From: Agrostemma githago
Lineage: Eukaryota; Streptophyta; Magnoliopsida; Caryophyllales; Caryophyllaceae
Direction: 5' to 3'
DNA: 64,000 nt
Assembly (NCBI GenBank): GCA_958450325.1
Contig: OY288254.1
Coordinates: 33,799,577 to 33,863,576, forward strand
Shown here: positions 1-9,700 of the stretch, piece after piece
Position numbering within the stretch: the stretch's first letter is position 1
Layout: every line of letters starts with the position of its first letter
The notes under the pieces: model-generated
The model's database searches: none
What the model saw: only the letters and a program-made list of their open reading frames with translations
What the model was told of the DNA's origin: nothing
Made by a program: the position numbers and the translations under genes

Positions 1-1379
1 AAGGGTTTAGGGTTGGATTAGGCGGACCCGCTTCGCAGCTCCGCCTAATCCAACCCTAAACCCTTTTCCTTGTTCATGGTCACTAAACCCGCAAGAAACT
101 GAACCCTAAGAGGGTATTGGTGAACCCTGTCGTGGATGTGATTCAAAGATGGGGCACTGAACCTTAAGAGTAGGGTACTGCGTAAGACGGGACGGAAAAG
201 GGTTTAGGGTTGGATTAGGCGGACCCGCTTCGCAGCTCCGCCTAATCCAACCCTAAACCCTTTTCCTTATTCATGGTCACTAAACCCGCAAGAAACTGAA
301 CCCTAAGAGGGTATTGGTGAACCCTGTCGTGGATGTGATTCAAAGATGGGGCACTGAACCTTAAGAGTAGGGTACTGCATAAGACGGGACGGAAAAGGGT
401 TTAGGGTTGGATTAGGCGGACCCGCTTAGCGGATCCGCCTAATCCAACCCTAAACCCTTTTCCTTATTCAAGGTCACTAAACCCGCAAGAAACTGAACCC
501 TAAGAGGGTATTGGTGAACCCTGTCGTGGATGTGATTCAAAGATGGGGCACTGAACCTTAAGAGTAGGGTACTGCATAATACGGGACGGAAAAGGGTTTA
601 GGGTTGGATTAGGCGGACCCGCTTCGCTGCTCCGTCTAATCCAACCCTTAACCCTTTTCCTTATTCAAGGTCACTAAACCCGCAACAAACTGACCCCTAA
701 GAGGGTATTGGTGAACCCTGTCGTGGATGTGATTCAAAGATGGGGCACTGAACCTTAAGAGTAGGGTACTGCATAAGACGGGACGGAAAAGGGTTTAGGG
801 TTGGATTAGGCGGACCCGCTACGCGGCTCCGCCTAATACAACCCTAAACCCTTTTCCTTATTCAAGGTCACTAAACCCGCAACAAACTGACCCCTAAGAG
901 GGTATTGGTGAACCCTGTCGTGGATGTGATTCAAAGATGGGGCACTGAACCTTAAGAGTCGGGTAATGCATAAGACGGGACGGAAAAGGGTTTAGGGTTG
1001 GATTAGGCGGACCCGCTTAGCGGATCCGCCTAATCCAACCCTAAACCCTTTTCCTTATTCAAGGTCACTAAACCCGCAAGAAACTGAACCCTAAGAGGGT
1101 ATTAGTGAACCCTGTCGTGGATTTGATTCAAAGATGGGGCACTGAACCTTAAGAGTAGGGTACTGCATAAGACGGGACGGAAAAGGGTTTAGGGTTGGAT
1201 TAGGCGGACGCGCTTCGCGGCTCTGTCTAATCAAACCCTAAACCCTTTTCCTTATTCAAGGTCACTAAACCCGCAACAAACTGACCCCTAAGAGGGTATT
1301 GGTGAACCCTGTCGTGGATGTGATTCAAAGATGGGGCACTGAACCTTTAGAGTAGGGTACTGCGTAAGACGGGACGGAA
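1..1379. repeat. Higher-order repeat, copy 1 (7 x 197 bp)
   Basis: Seven monomers that differ in hairpin loop (cttcgcag, cttcgcag, cttagcgg, cttcgctg, ctacgcgg, cttagcgg, cttcgcgg) form one unit. The same order of variants starts again 1379 bp later, so the repeating unit is seven monomers long. Confidence 0.9.
194..266. repeat. Satellite hairpin (representative copy)
   Basis: The left arm (194-223, starting GGAAAAGGGTTTAGGG) and the right arm (237-266, ending CCCTAAACCCTTTTCC) are perfect 30-bp reverse complements around a 13-nt centre. In many other copies the centre reads CCGC-NNN-GCGG and can pair further, leaving a 3-nt loop. A version of this structure recurs in essentially every monomer of both blocks. 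Some monomer classes carry mismatches, for example tttacag in the left arm. Confidence 0.95.
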
Positions 1380-2758
1380 AAGGGTTTAGGGTTGGATTAG
1401 GCGGACCCGCTTCGCAGCTCCGCCTAATCCAACCCTAAACCCTTTTCCTTGTTCATGGTCACTAAACCCGCAAGAAACTGAACCCTAAGAGGGTATTGGT
1501 GAACCCTGTCGTGGATGTGATTCAAAGATGGGGCACTGAACCTTAAGAGTAGGGTACTGCGTAAGACGGGACGGAAAAGGGTTTAGGGTTGGATTAGGCG
1601 GACCCGCTTCGCAGCTCCGCCTAATCCAACCCTAAACCCTTTTCCTTATTCATGGTCACTAAACCCGCAAGAAACTGAACCCTAAGAGGGTATTGGTGAA
1701 CCCTGTCGTGGATGTGATTCAAAGATGGGGCACTGAACCTTAAGAGTAGGGTACTGCATAAGACGGGACGGAAAAGGGTTTAGGGTTGGATTAGGCGGAC
1801 CCGCTTAGCGGATCCGCCTAATCCAACCCTAAACCCTTTTCCTTATTCAAGGTCACTAAACCCGCAAGAAACTGAACCCTAAGAGGGTATTGGTGAACCC
1901 TGTCGTGGATGTGATTCAAAGATGGGGCACTGAACCTTAAGAGTAGGGTACTGCATAATACGGGACGGAAAAGGGTTTAGGGTTGGATTAGGCGGACCCG
2001 CTTCGCTGCTCCGTCTAATCCAACCCTTAACCCTTTTCCTTATTCAAGGTCACTAAACCCGCAACAAACTGACCCCTAAGAGGGTATTGGTGAACCCTGT
2101 CGTGGATGTGATTCAAAGATGGGGCACTGAACCTTAAGAGTAGGGTACTGCATAAGACGGGACGGAAAAGGGTTTAGGGTTGGATTAGGCGGACCCGCTA
2201 CGCGGCTCCGCCTAATACAACCCTAAACCCTTTTCCTTATTCAAGGTCACTAAACCCGCAACAAACTGACCCCTAAGAGGGTATTGGTGAACCCTGTCGT
2301 GGATGTGATTCAAAGATGGGGCACTGAACCTTAAGAGTCGGGTAATGCATAAGACGGGACGGAAAAGGGTTTAGGGTTGGATTAGGCGGACCCGCTTAGC
2401 GGATCCGCCTAATCCAACCCTAAACCCTTTTCCTTATTCAAGGTCACTAAACCCGCAAGAAACTGAACCCTAAGAGGGTATTAGTGAACCCTGTCGTGGA
2501 TTTGATTCAAAGATGGGGCACTGAACCTTAAGAGTAGGGTACTGCATAAGACGGGACGGAAAAGGGTTTAGGGTTGGATTAGGCGGACGCGCTTCGCGGC
2601 TCTGTCTAATCAAACCCTAAACCCTTTTCCTTATTCAAGGTCACTAAACCCGCAACAAACTGACCCCTAAGAGGGTATTGGTGAACCCTGTCGTGGATGT
2701 GATTCAAAGATGGGGCACTGAACCTTAAGAGTAGGGTAATGCAGAAGACGGGACGGAA
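1380..2758. repeat. Higher-order repeat, copy 2 (7 x 197 bp)
   Basis: Follows copy 1 with the same order of monomer variants, including shared private variants such as cccttaaccc in the fourth monomer and a ggatttgattc variant in the sixth. Only a few differences are visible, mainly in the last monomer (gggtaatgcag against gggtactgcg). Confidence 0.9.
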
Positions 2759-2966
2759 AAGGGTTTAGGGTTGGATTAGGCGGACCCGCTTCGCAGCTCC
2801 GCCTAATCCAACCCTAAACCCTTTTCCTTATTCATGGTCACTAAACCCGCAACAAACTGAACCCTAAGAGGGTATTGGTGAACCCTATCGTGGATGTGAT
2901 TCAAAGATGGGGGCACTGAACCTTAAGAGTAGGGTACTGCATAAGACGAGACGGAAAAGGGTTTAG

Positions 2967-2971
2967 GGTTG
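2967..2971 (+). repeat. Target-site duplication, left (GGTTG)
   Basis: GGTTG directly precedes the TG of the 5' LTR, and the same five bases directly follow the CA of the 3' LTR at 18722-18726. Five bp is usual for Ty3/gypsy integrases. Removing the element and one GGTTG restores a normal satellite monomer. Confidence 0.95.
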
Positions 2972-3366
2972 TGTAGACACCCGCATTTTGACTGCCACGT
3001 GTCTATGGTAGTCTCCGAAAAACACCCGATGATGATTGGACGTCAACGTGACTTAGTATACTCGGATTTGGGCTCGGAATTCATAATATCCGACATGGAC
3101 TTTTAGCGGAGTAAGAATCTCACAAAACAGACCTCAAATTCAGGCCAAGTGGGCCGTTCCGAGCAAAATGAGACTAATTTGGGCCAAAACCGACACCAAA
3201 AATAATTCCCGTCTTTTGGCGACCAGGTCAAAACCCGGTCAAAGACGAAACCGTCTCATAAATCAGCCACATTCATTCCTAAAAGCTGGCGCACAAATCA
3301 AAATTCAAAAAATAATCAAAACAAACAAAATCAAATCTTTCCTTATTTCTCTCGATTTGCTTGACC

Positions 3367-3475
3367 CACTCGATCGAGTGGATTGACCCACTCGGTCTAG
3401 TGGAGCGTCAAAAACTGGGCTTGGCCCGTTTTCAAAGGCACTCGATCGAGTGCACTAGGGCCACTCGATCGACTG
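3367..3475. promoter_or_regulatory. Cluster of four CACTCGATCGAGTG palindromes in U3
   Basis: Four copies lie at 3367-3380 (perfect), 3389-3402 (two changes), 3439-3452 (perfect) and 3462-3475 (one change), ending 24 bp before the TATA box. The position and dyad symmetry suggest binding sites for a dimeric transcription factor; this is inference. In the 3' LTR the second and fourth copies are closer to the perfect palindrome. Confidence 0.7.
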
Positions 3476-3498
3476 CCTCTAGGTCGAGGGGTGAGGCC

Positions 3499-3506
3499 TA
3501 TAAATA
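3499..3506 (+). promoter_or_regulatory. TATA box of the 5' LTR
   Basis: TATAAATA in a GC-rich setting (gaggcctataaataccgc), just after the palindrome cluster. It is the best core promoter match in the LTR and is likely to drive the genomic RNA. Confidence 0.8.
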
Positions 3507-4277
3507 CCGCTTCACCCCCATGCATTTGGAAGACTTTGGACAATCACTTTCACCCTACATTTTAACCTACATTCTACCCTACTTCAACCTTACTTCATCA
3601 CACATCAAATCCTTATAAATCCTAAGCAAAAACACACAAGAACCGAGCTTTCGTCCCTCGATAAACCGATGCAACACACACACCTATACACACCATAACT
3701 CGCATACATCCTCGATACTCCCAAGCTTTGTCGCTATTCACGAGTCCATTTCCGAGGTCTATACTAGCATGTATGTTGAGGGTGTCCTAAACCCCTTTTC
3801 TATCTCTTTTCTATATCATTTTATGTACATTTTCGTATTATGATCGTAGTAACACCGACACTAACACTAACGTTCCTTATACTTTTTTGTATCTTTATTT
3901 TGTATTGTCATTTTTCTATTACTAACATCATTAATAATACTGCGTATATATAAAACTAGTATCAAAATCGGTTTTAAAACGTTGGACTACGATGATCACT
4001 TTTGGTCCGTCTAATCCCTTTACGAGCAACGACGGAGGTGGAGCCCTTTCGAGGAGCCCCGCCCCAATGTACTCAAGGGCGTGACGTGATCGTGATCCGT
4101 CGTAGTTGAGCGTATTTAATACCATTTCCATAATTGGTTCGAGACCCGTTGACACGAATACCGACATCACATAACCCGAAAGGGTTAGTTTCGATGTCGT
4201 GACGTAGAGGGATGCATCTCGTCACCAATTCAAAATTTCTTAATCTAACATAAAACATTTTCATAAAATCCCGATGA

Positions 4278-4313
4278 CGGTATTATAATCGCTCATATAC
4301 GATTATAATACCG
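4278..4313. other. LTR hairpin, 14-bp perfect stem
   Basis: CGGTATTATAATCG (4278-4291) and its exact reverse complement CGATTATAATACCG (4300-4313) surround an 8-nt loop, ctcatata. The structure is unchanged in the 3' LTR. It lies downstream of the TATA box, so it would be in the transcript. A role in RNA 3'-end formation or strand transfer is possible but not shown. Confidence 0.75.
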
Positions 4314-4413
4314 GAGGTCGCACTAAGTACGAATCATGTAATATTCGTGCTTGGTTAGGCCGACTATCGATTTCAAGTCATAAAACCGAGCAAATCATCA
4401 CTCGTACAAGGGG

Positions 4414-4521
4414 CACTCGATCGAGTGCCATAGGCCACTCGATCGAGTAGCACCCTAAAAAGTGGTCAGTAGCCACGCTAATAACACACTCGACCGAGTC
4501 AGTCAATGACTCGATCGAGTG
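4414..4521. promoter_or_regulatory. Second cluster of CACTCGATCGAGTG palindromes
   Basis: Copies at 4414-4427 (perfect), 4436-4449 (ends in A), 4487-4500 (CTCGACCGAG core) and 4508-4521 (begins with G). The cluster is about 900 bp downstream of the TATA box, so it is transcribed, unlike the U3 cluster. Confidence 0.65.
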
Positions 4522-5510
4522 GGTCTCATAACCCACAATACCGAGGGCTTGGACACATATTTCGAGCCCCGTTCTTTATCGACTTTAGACCATCATCCGA
4601 CCATCCTATTTTCAAAACTATACACATCACGACACGTAGAACGACTTTGACCACTTTGACGTGATAAGTCGGGACAAGACTACGGGATGTGAGATTAGGC
4701 TAGCAATATGCCGCAGTCTCATGTTTCCGTCCTTCGTTTAATATGCGACATAATGCGTATTTAATCAGGGTTAGTCCATCTACATATTTCGCGGTCTAGT
4801 TTACATACGGGTCCGTCCCTTTCATTATATCGCGTTATTTTCACTTCGTTTATTATTTACACGTATTGCCGTATTGTGAATCCGGGTTGTATTTCCGCCC
4901 GTGTAATTTGTACGTTATTTCTATTTATTTTCGAGCTTCGTTTATTTACTTGCTTTTACGCTTTATAAATGAACCTCGCATGCTAAATCATTTCGACAAA
5001 TAATAAGATGCATTAAATGACGTAGTTAACGCAAAATTCGCATGCTTAGATAAAACGCTGTTTGCATATCATTTAATCAATTTACTAGCGCGCGTACACG
5101 AACACGAACGATGTCTTAGTAGAGGCCGCCATGTGCGGGCGGGGTTGGGTGTCCTTAGTGGGCTTCCCAACACGTACCCTCACCCCTTACTCAGAACCTT
5201 TGGTTTCCGGATGTCCGAAACCCTTGGCGCACGAGAGTCATTCTTTACACGATTACCGGTATAGATGGTATCGGTATCGCAATGCAAAGGGACGAGCCCC
5301 ATAAACTCTGAAATCGGAGTGGGCTTACTTTGTGTATAGCCCATGACGACATAGAGTGGGCTCGTATGGTTCCGAATAACCACAAAATTCGGTGGCGACT
5401 CCATTTTGACTTAAATTTCGAACCCGAGAACAATCTTACCACGAGATTCATTCGCCTACCCAAACCCGCGCTTCGCCGCGTCGGGGTGGACCTACGTCAT
5501 GTCCACAATT

Positions 5511-5528
5511 TGGCGACTCCGCTGGGGA
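5511..5528 (+). other. Primer binding site (tRNA-Arg type)
   Basis: TGGCGACTCCGCTGGGGA starts three bases after the LTR end. It is complementary to a tRNA 3' end of the form ...CGGAGTCGCCA, which fits the plant tRNA-Arg class that begins GACTCC and is the usual primer of Tat/Ogre elements. The exact isoacceptor is not determined; one position appears to differ from the tRNA-Arg I recall. Confidence 0.85.
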
Positions 5529-6757
5529 TACCTGATGTACCACATGTCATCGGGGTTCCTAGGGTGAGACTCGAAGAGAAATCGTTCATAGATTAGTGTG
5601 CGCGCATTAGTTTAATGATTCATGCATAACCCAAATTTGCCCGGGCCGGTTACTTGTGACCGACGTCCCACTATACCGCGGTGCATTCCTACATGGGTGC
5701 GCTAAAAACATCGATGGTGGAACTCGTCTCGGTTTTGCGGCATGTCCTAAGACCAACTCGGCTTAGGGAGTCCGTCCATCACATGAGAAAGCCATCGTTG
5801 TTGGTATAGACCCTATTTTGACCGACCGAGACTTAGTTTAAAGCATACATAAGCGTCGTTATAATGCTTGTTTGACTACGTGCTACTTGGTTTCCGTGTC
5901 ATTTTTCAAAAACCGTCATTTCAAAATTGCATCTTTCCAAAAATACCCACCTTTCGAAAAACCCGAAATACTGTCCATTTCGGGACCCGTCATTCTAAAA
6001 CACCCAATTTTGAAAAACCCGAAATGCTGCCCATTTCGGGACTCACCTTTTCAAAATATCCAATTTTCAAAACTCGGAATGCCGCCAAAATTTAGGATCA
6101 ACGATTTGACTCAAAATATCCTTTTCTGTAGTCGGCATGCTGTCCGTTTTAATTCTCGAATTTCCACCCCCACCACCTTGATTTTCGGAATTTTTTCTTT
6201 TTCAAAATTCTAATCTCGGTTTTCGAAATTCCGTTTTCAGTTTTCAAAAACTTTCGGAAATTCGTTCATTTTGCATTCGAACCTCAACTTTCAACTTTCC
6301 TAAAATAAACCTTCCTTATTATAGGACCTACCGTCAATTAGTGTGTCGGGTCTTTGCATAGTATGTAGAGGGTTTATAGCGTCGAAACTCCGTCGATCTT
6401 ATATCACGAGTTTCCCCCCTTTCCCGAGTCCGCCTTATCTGTCAAGGCACGACCAACCCGCGTAGGGCATACCCCTACAAAGGATAGTCCGTCCATACAC
6501 TCGAGTCAAAAGTCTGGGGAGTAATCTCACGTGGACCTTCCTTCGAACGGGACTAGGCCCACAAAGCCGAAATCCTAAGGAAGTCATACCACCCACGAGT
6601 CATCCGTCTAGATGTCTTTCTCGAGTCTTTTCCACTCAGTCCTTTCTTTTTGGGTCGCTCGGGATGTACTGTTTCCTTTGATTCCAAGACTGGGTTCGGT
6701 TTCTGATTACGTGGTGTTCTTACAGACAGGCCACCATCAACCAGACACACTCGCAGG
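5529..6757 (+). other. Untranslated leader between primer site and gag
   Basis: About 1.2 kb without a convincing gene. Two overlapping short frames (75 and 113 codons, 5868-6213) run through an AT-rich, internally repetitive stretch, look like chance, and match no family I know. The middle of the leader holds a 56-bp imperfect tandem repeat with hairpins. In retroelements this region normally carries packaging signals. Confidence 0.7.
5962..6040 (+). repeat. Twin leader hairpins, 56-bp tandem repeat
   Basis: CCCGAAAT and ATTTCGGG form an 8-bp stem with a 7-nt loop at 5962-5984 (loop actgtcc) and again at 6018-6040 (loop gctgccc). The stems are identical, the loops differ, and the two are 56 bp apart. 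More degenerate relatives follow up to about 6170 (for example tcggaatgccgcc and tcggcatgctgtcc). Confidence 0.75.
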
Positions 6758-9700
6758 ATGGAAACTGCCTTAGCTGAACTGAAAACCTCCGTTGATGCCA
6801 TGATCGAGAAGCAGGCCGACATCGGTGCCCAACTGAATGAAATGAGGGCTGGGCAAGTTGCTATCGTCACTCGATTGGCTTCGGTGGAGCACAGGACTCC
6901 TACTACCGGAACTACCGGACCTTTAGCTGAACAGGTTAGCTCAGTCCGCCGACTAGAAGAACAAGTTCATTTAACTGGGAATAACAACATTCACCGGGAA
7001 AACAGTCGGGAGTATAACCCGCTAAGTGACAAGCTGCCTGCAAACCTGAACCTCACCGGTTTGCCTATGTTTGAAGGAACTGAAGACCCGTTACTACATG
7101 TACGGGCCTTCAAGGAGTTCATGGCCATCAAAGGGGTGGACTCCACCATGTTCAAGAACCTCTTTGCTGCGTCTCTTGAAAAGCACCCTCGGGCCTGGTA
7201 CTACAGGCTAGACCCGAAGAAATACCCTACATGGGATGATGTGGCCAGCGAGTTCGCTCGGAACTATGCTGACAACACCGAGATCCAAACCACAATGAGA
7301 TCTCTGGAGGTTATGGCCCAAGAGCCGAAAGAAGGTTTTACCAAATACCTTCAACGATGGAGGGCCGAGAGCGTGAAACTGGTCGATAAGCCCAGTGAGA
7401 AAACTTTAGTGGAGGCCTTTGTTAAGAACCTCCTCCCATCCTACCGGGTTCACCTCCGATATGCCGTCATACCCAATTTCACCACCCTTACTGAAATGGG
7501 TATGGGGATTGAAGATGATCTGAGACTGGAAGGCCTCACTAAGGCCGCTGCTAAGGGTTACCAAGGGGCTTCTTCCTCCACAACCAAGCCTCAAGCTGCA
7601 ACCCGCAGCATTTTCGACGCGGTTAATCTACTAGATGCCCCGTCCAAGAGGAACACCCCACCTCGGGTTTTCACCGATATAGGTACGACCTATACTTATG
7701 CCTTACAAAGGCTGTCCTCAAAAGGCCTAATCCAACCGATAGGCCCAACTCCTGAAGTTCCGGTTGAGCGACGCTCCAAGAACTACAATGCCCAAGCCTA
7801 TTGCCAATACCACCGGGGCAATGGGCATGATACCGAGAAGTGCTGGAAGCTGAAGCACTTGATTCAAGACCTGATCGAAAGCGGTAAAATCCCGCTACCT
7901 GGAGATAAGCCTAGCAACAAGGAGAACCCTTTCAGCTCCCACGCCATCTTTACCGGGGAGGTGATTGACTGTTCTCACCTTATCTCTCCACTTATCCCGC
8001 AAGTGAACGGGATCTGGTTCGATGACGAAGATGATGTCTATCTCGCAAAAGGGGAAGCTGTCCCCATCACCACCGAGGAGATTCGAAAGACTAAATCTCG
8101 AGTCTTAACCAGTAACCACCTTGGCCGTCCCTTTCAAGCCACTAGCTCTAGGGACGCCCCTATCCCGACAACCGTCATTACGGAAGTCGCCCCTGAAGAG
8201 CCAACCGCTCAAACGGCTCTTGTGAAACAATTGAAGAAGACCCGAGTTGACCTCACTATATGGCAACTCCTGGTTAGTTCTCAAGAACATCGAGAGGCGC
8301 TTACAAAGGCTCTCGATCAAATTAAAGTTGATTCTTTGGTTACCCCTGCTGAGATGGTAGCCACGGTCCTGCCCCACCTAAAGGGCAAAGCTAAGGAAGA
8401 AGGACCGGTAATCACTTTCTCCGAAGCCGACCTACCACCATTTGGGGCCACCCATAACCTGGCCCTCTACATCACGGTGGTCTGCCGAGGAAAATACCTT
8501 CCCATGACCCTAGTTGATGACGGGTCTGCTGTGAACGTCCTTCCTCTAAGGACCGCAAAAGCCCTCGGCATTACCGAGGCTGACTATGTTCCGACTGCTC
8601 AGACCATCCAAGCTTTCGATGGGAGCCCGAAGTCGGTAGTTGGGGCCGTAAAACTAACCATCATCACTGGCCCGATAGAGAAGGAGCTCGAGTTTCAGGT
8701 GATCGATGTCACCTCATCGTTCAACTTGCTCCTGGGTAGGCCTTGGATCCACGCGGTCAAGGCGGTGTCCTCCACCCTCCACCGAAAGATCAAGATGCCT
8801 CTGCTTAACGATGTCATCACTTTAGAGGCAACACCGGTGACTGTGGCTAGCTGTAACGCCACGGGACGCACGGACCTCTGGGGGTTCGATTTTGTGGGGA
8901 TGATCGAGGAAGAGTACCTCTTTAGGCCTTACTTCACTACGAGTATCGACATGATGCTCCAAAACCTAGGATACTTTCCGGGGGCTACCTCTCGACCTGA
9001 TCTTCCGGCTGGGAAGATCATCGAGGTTCTCAAAGACGAAGAATCTCACTTTGGTCTTGGTTATGCCATCACCCCCGACAATGTTGTCCGAGCAGGGATC
9101 GAAAAGGCCTGCAACATCCTTAAGGGCATCTACTTGAGCCCTTATAGCCCACGGTTGGCTGACTACTTTGTCACACCGGTGTTCGGGGCTATCCAGGTTG
9201 GTCTATACCAACCCAGTGCTATGCAGCTCGGGACCCACTTGGCCCGAGACTGCAACTACATTCTGGATGATGTGTTCGCCCTCATCCAGTCCAACGGAGC
9301 TGAAGATGCTGAGCCCGCTCTAGGGCTACTATTTGGGGAAGACACCGTAGCCCCAACTCCAAAGGAAGTCCTGGTCAACCTAATCCTCCGTAGCAACAGG
9401 TTTGACCCGACCAAGCTGATCTCGGATGTTGGTTCCGAGACAGGAAACAGGGCCTGGAAGAAGACTGTCAAGTGGACTGACAGTCAGGGAAGGATCTACA
9501 AGCTGGTCACCGGAGAGGGAGACATGCCTGAGTCTGAGTCCGAGTCTGAGTCCGAGTCTGAGTCAGAGTCTGAGGTCGAGTCTAGGGAAGTCGGTGCTAG
9601 AGTCACTCCTGTAACCCCCCTCCCTTTTATTATTCCTGCTGCTGGCACTTCGGGGTCTGTCCCGAGTGCCCTACCTATCCCGCCACTGACCAATGATCAG

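Larger units (their letters stand above)
1..2971. repeat. Satellite array, left block (197-bp monomers)
   Basis: Tandem monomers of 197 bp; the block beginning aagggtttaggg recurs at 1, 198, 395, 592, 789, 986, 1183 and 1380. Each monomer has a hairpin half with telomere-like TTTAGGG/CCCTAAA motifs and a linker half. No reading frame of useful length exists on either strand. All monomers here are full length: the 85-bp short form common to the right of the retrotransposon is absent. The last monomer is cut at 2971 by the LTR element. The array starts before base 1. Confidence 0.97.
2972..5507 (+). repeat. 5' LTR (2536 bp)
   Basis: It matches 16185-18721 over its whole length with about 16 substitutions and one 1-bp indel near 4886. 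The ends are TG...CA. U3 contains a TATA box at 3499-3506, so transcription would start near 3530. It also contains two clusters of a 14-bp palindrome and a perfect 14-bp-stem hairpin. The short open frames inside it are not conserved proteins and lie on both strands; I do not call them as genes. Confidence 0.97.

Noticed and set aside
1..2971. CRISPR-like array (palindromic repeats at even spacing)
   Set aside because: The sequences between the palindromes are the same from unit to unit, the period is 197 bp and the context is a plant retrotransposon. It is a tandem satellite.
3168..3618. Short open frames in the 5' LTR (72 and 85 codons) and their copies in the 3' LTR
   Set aside because: They overlap each other and the TATA region, match no family, and change with single substitutions between the two LTRs.
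5868..6213. Possible small ORF1 upstream of gag, as in Ogre
   Set aside because: The two short overlapping frames lie in an AT-rich internal repeat and are far too short for the ORF1 of Ogre elements.
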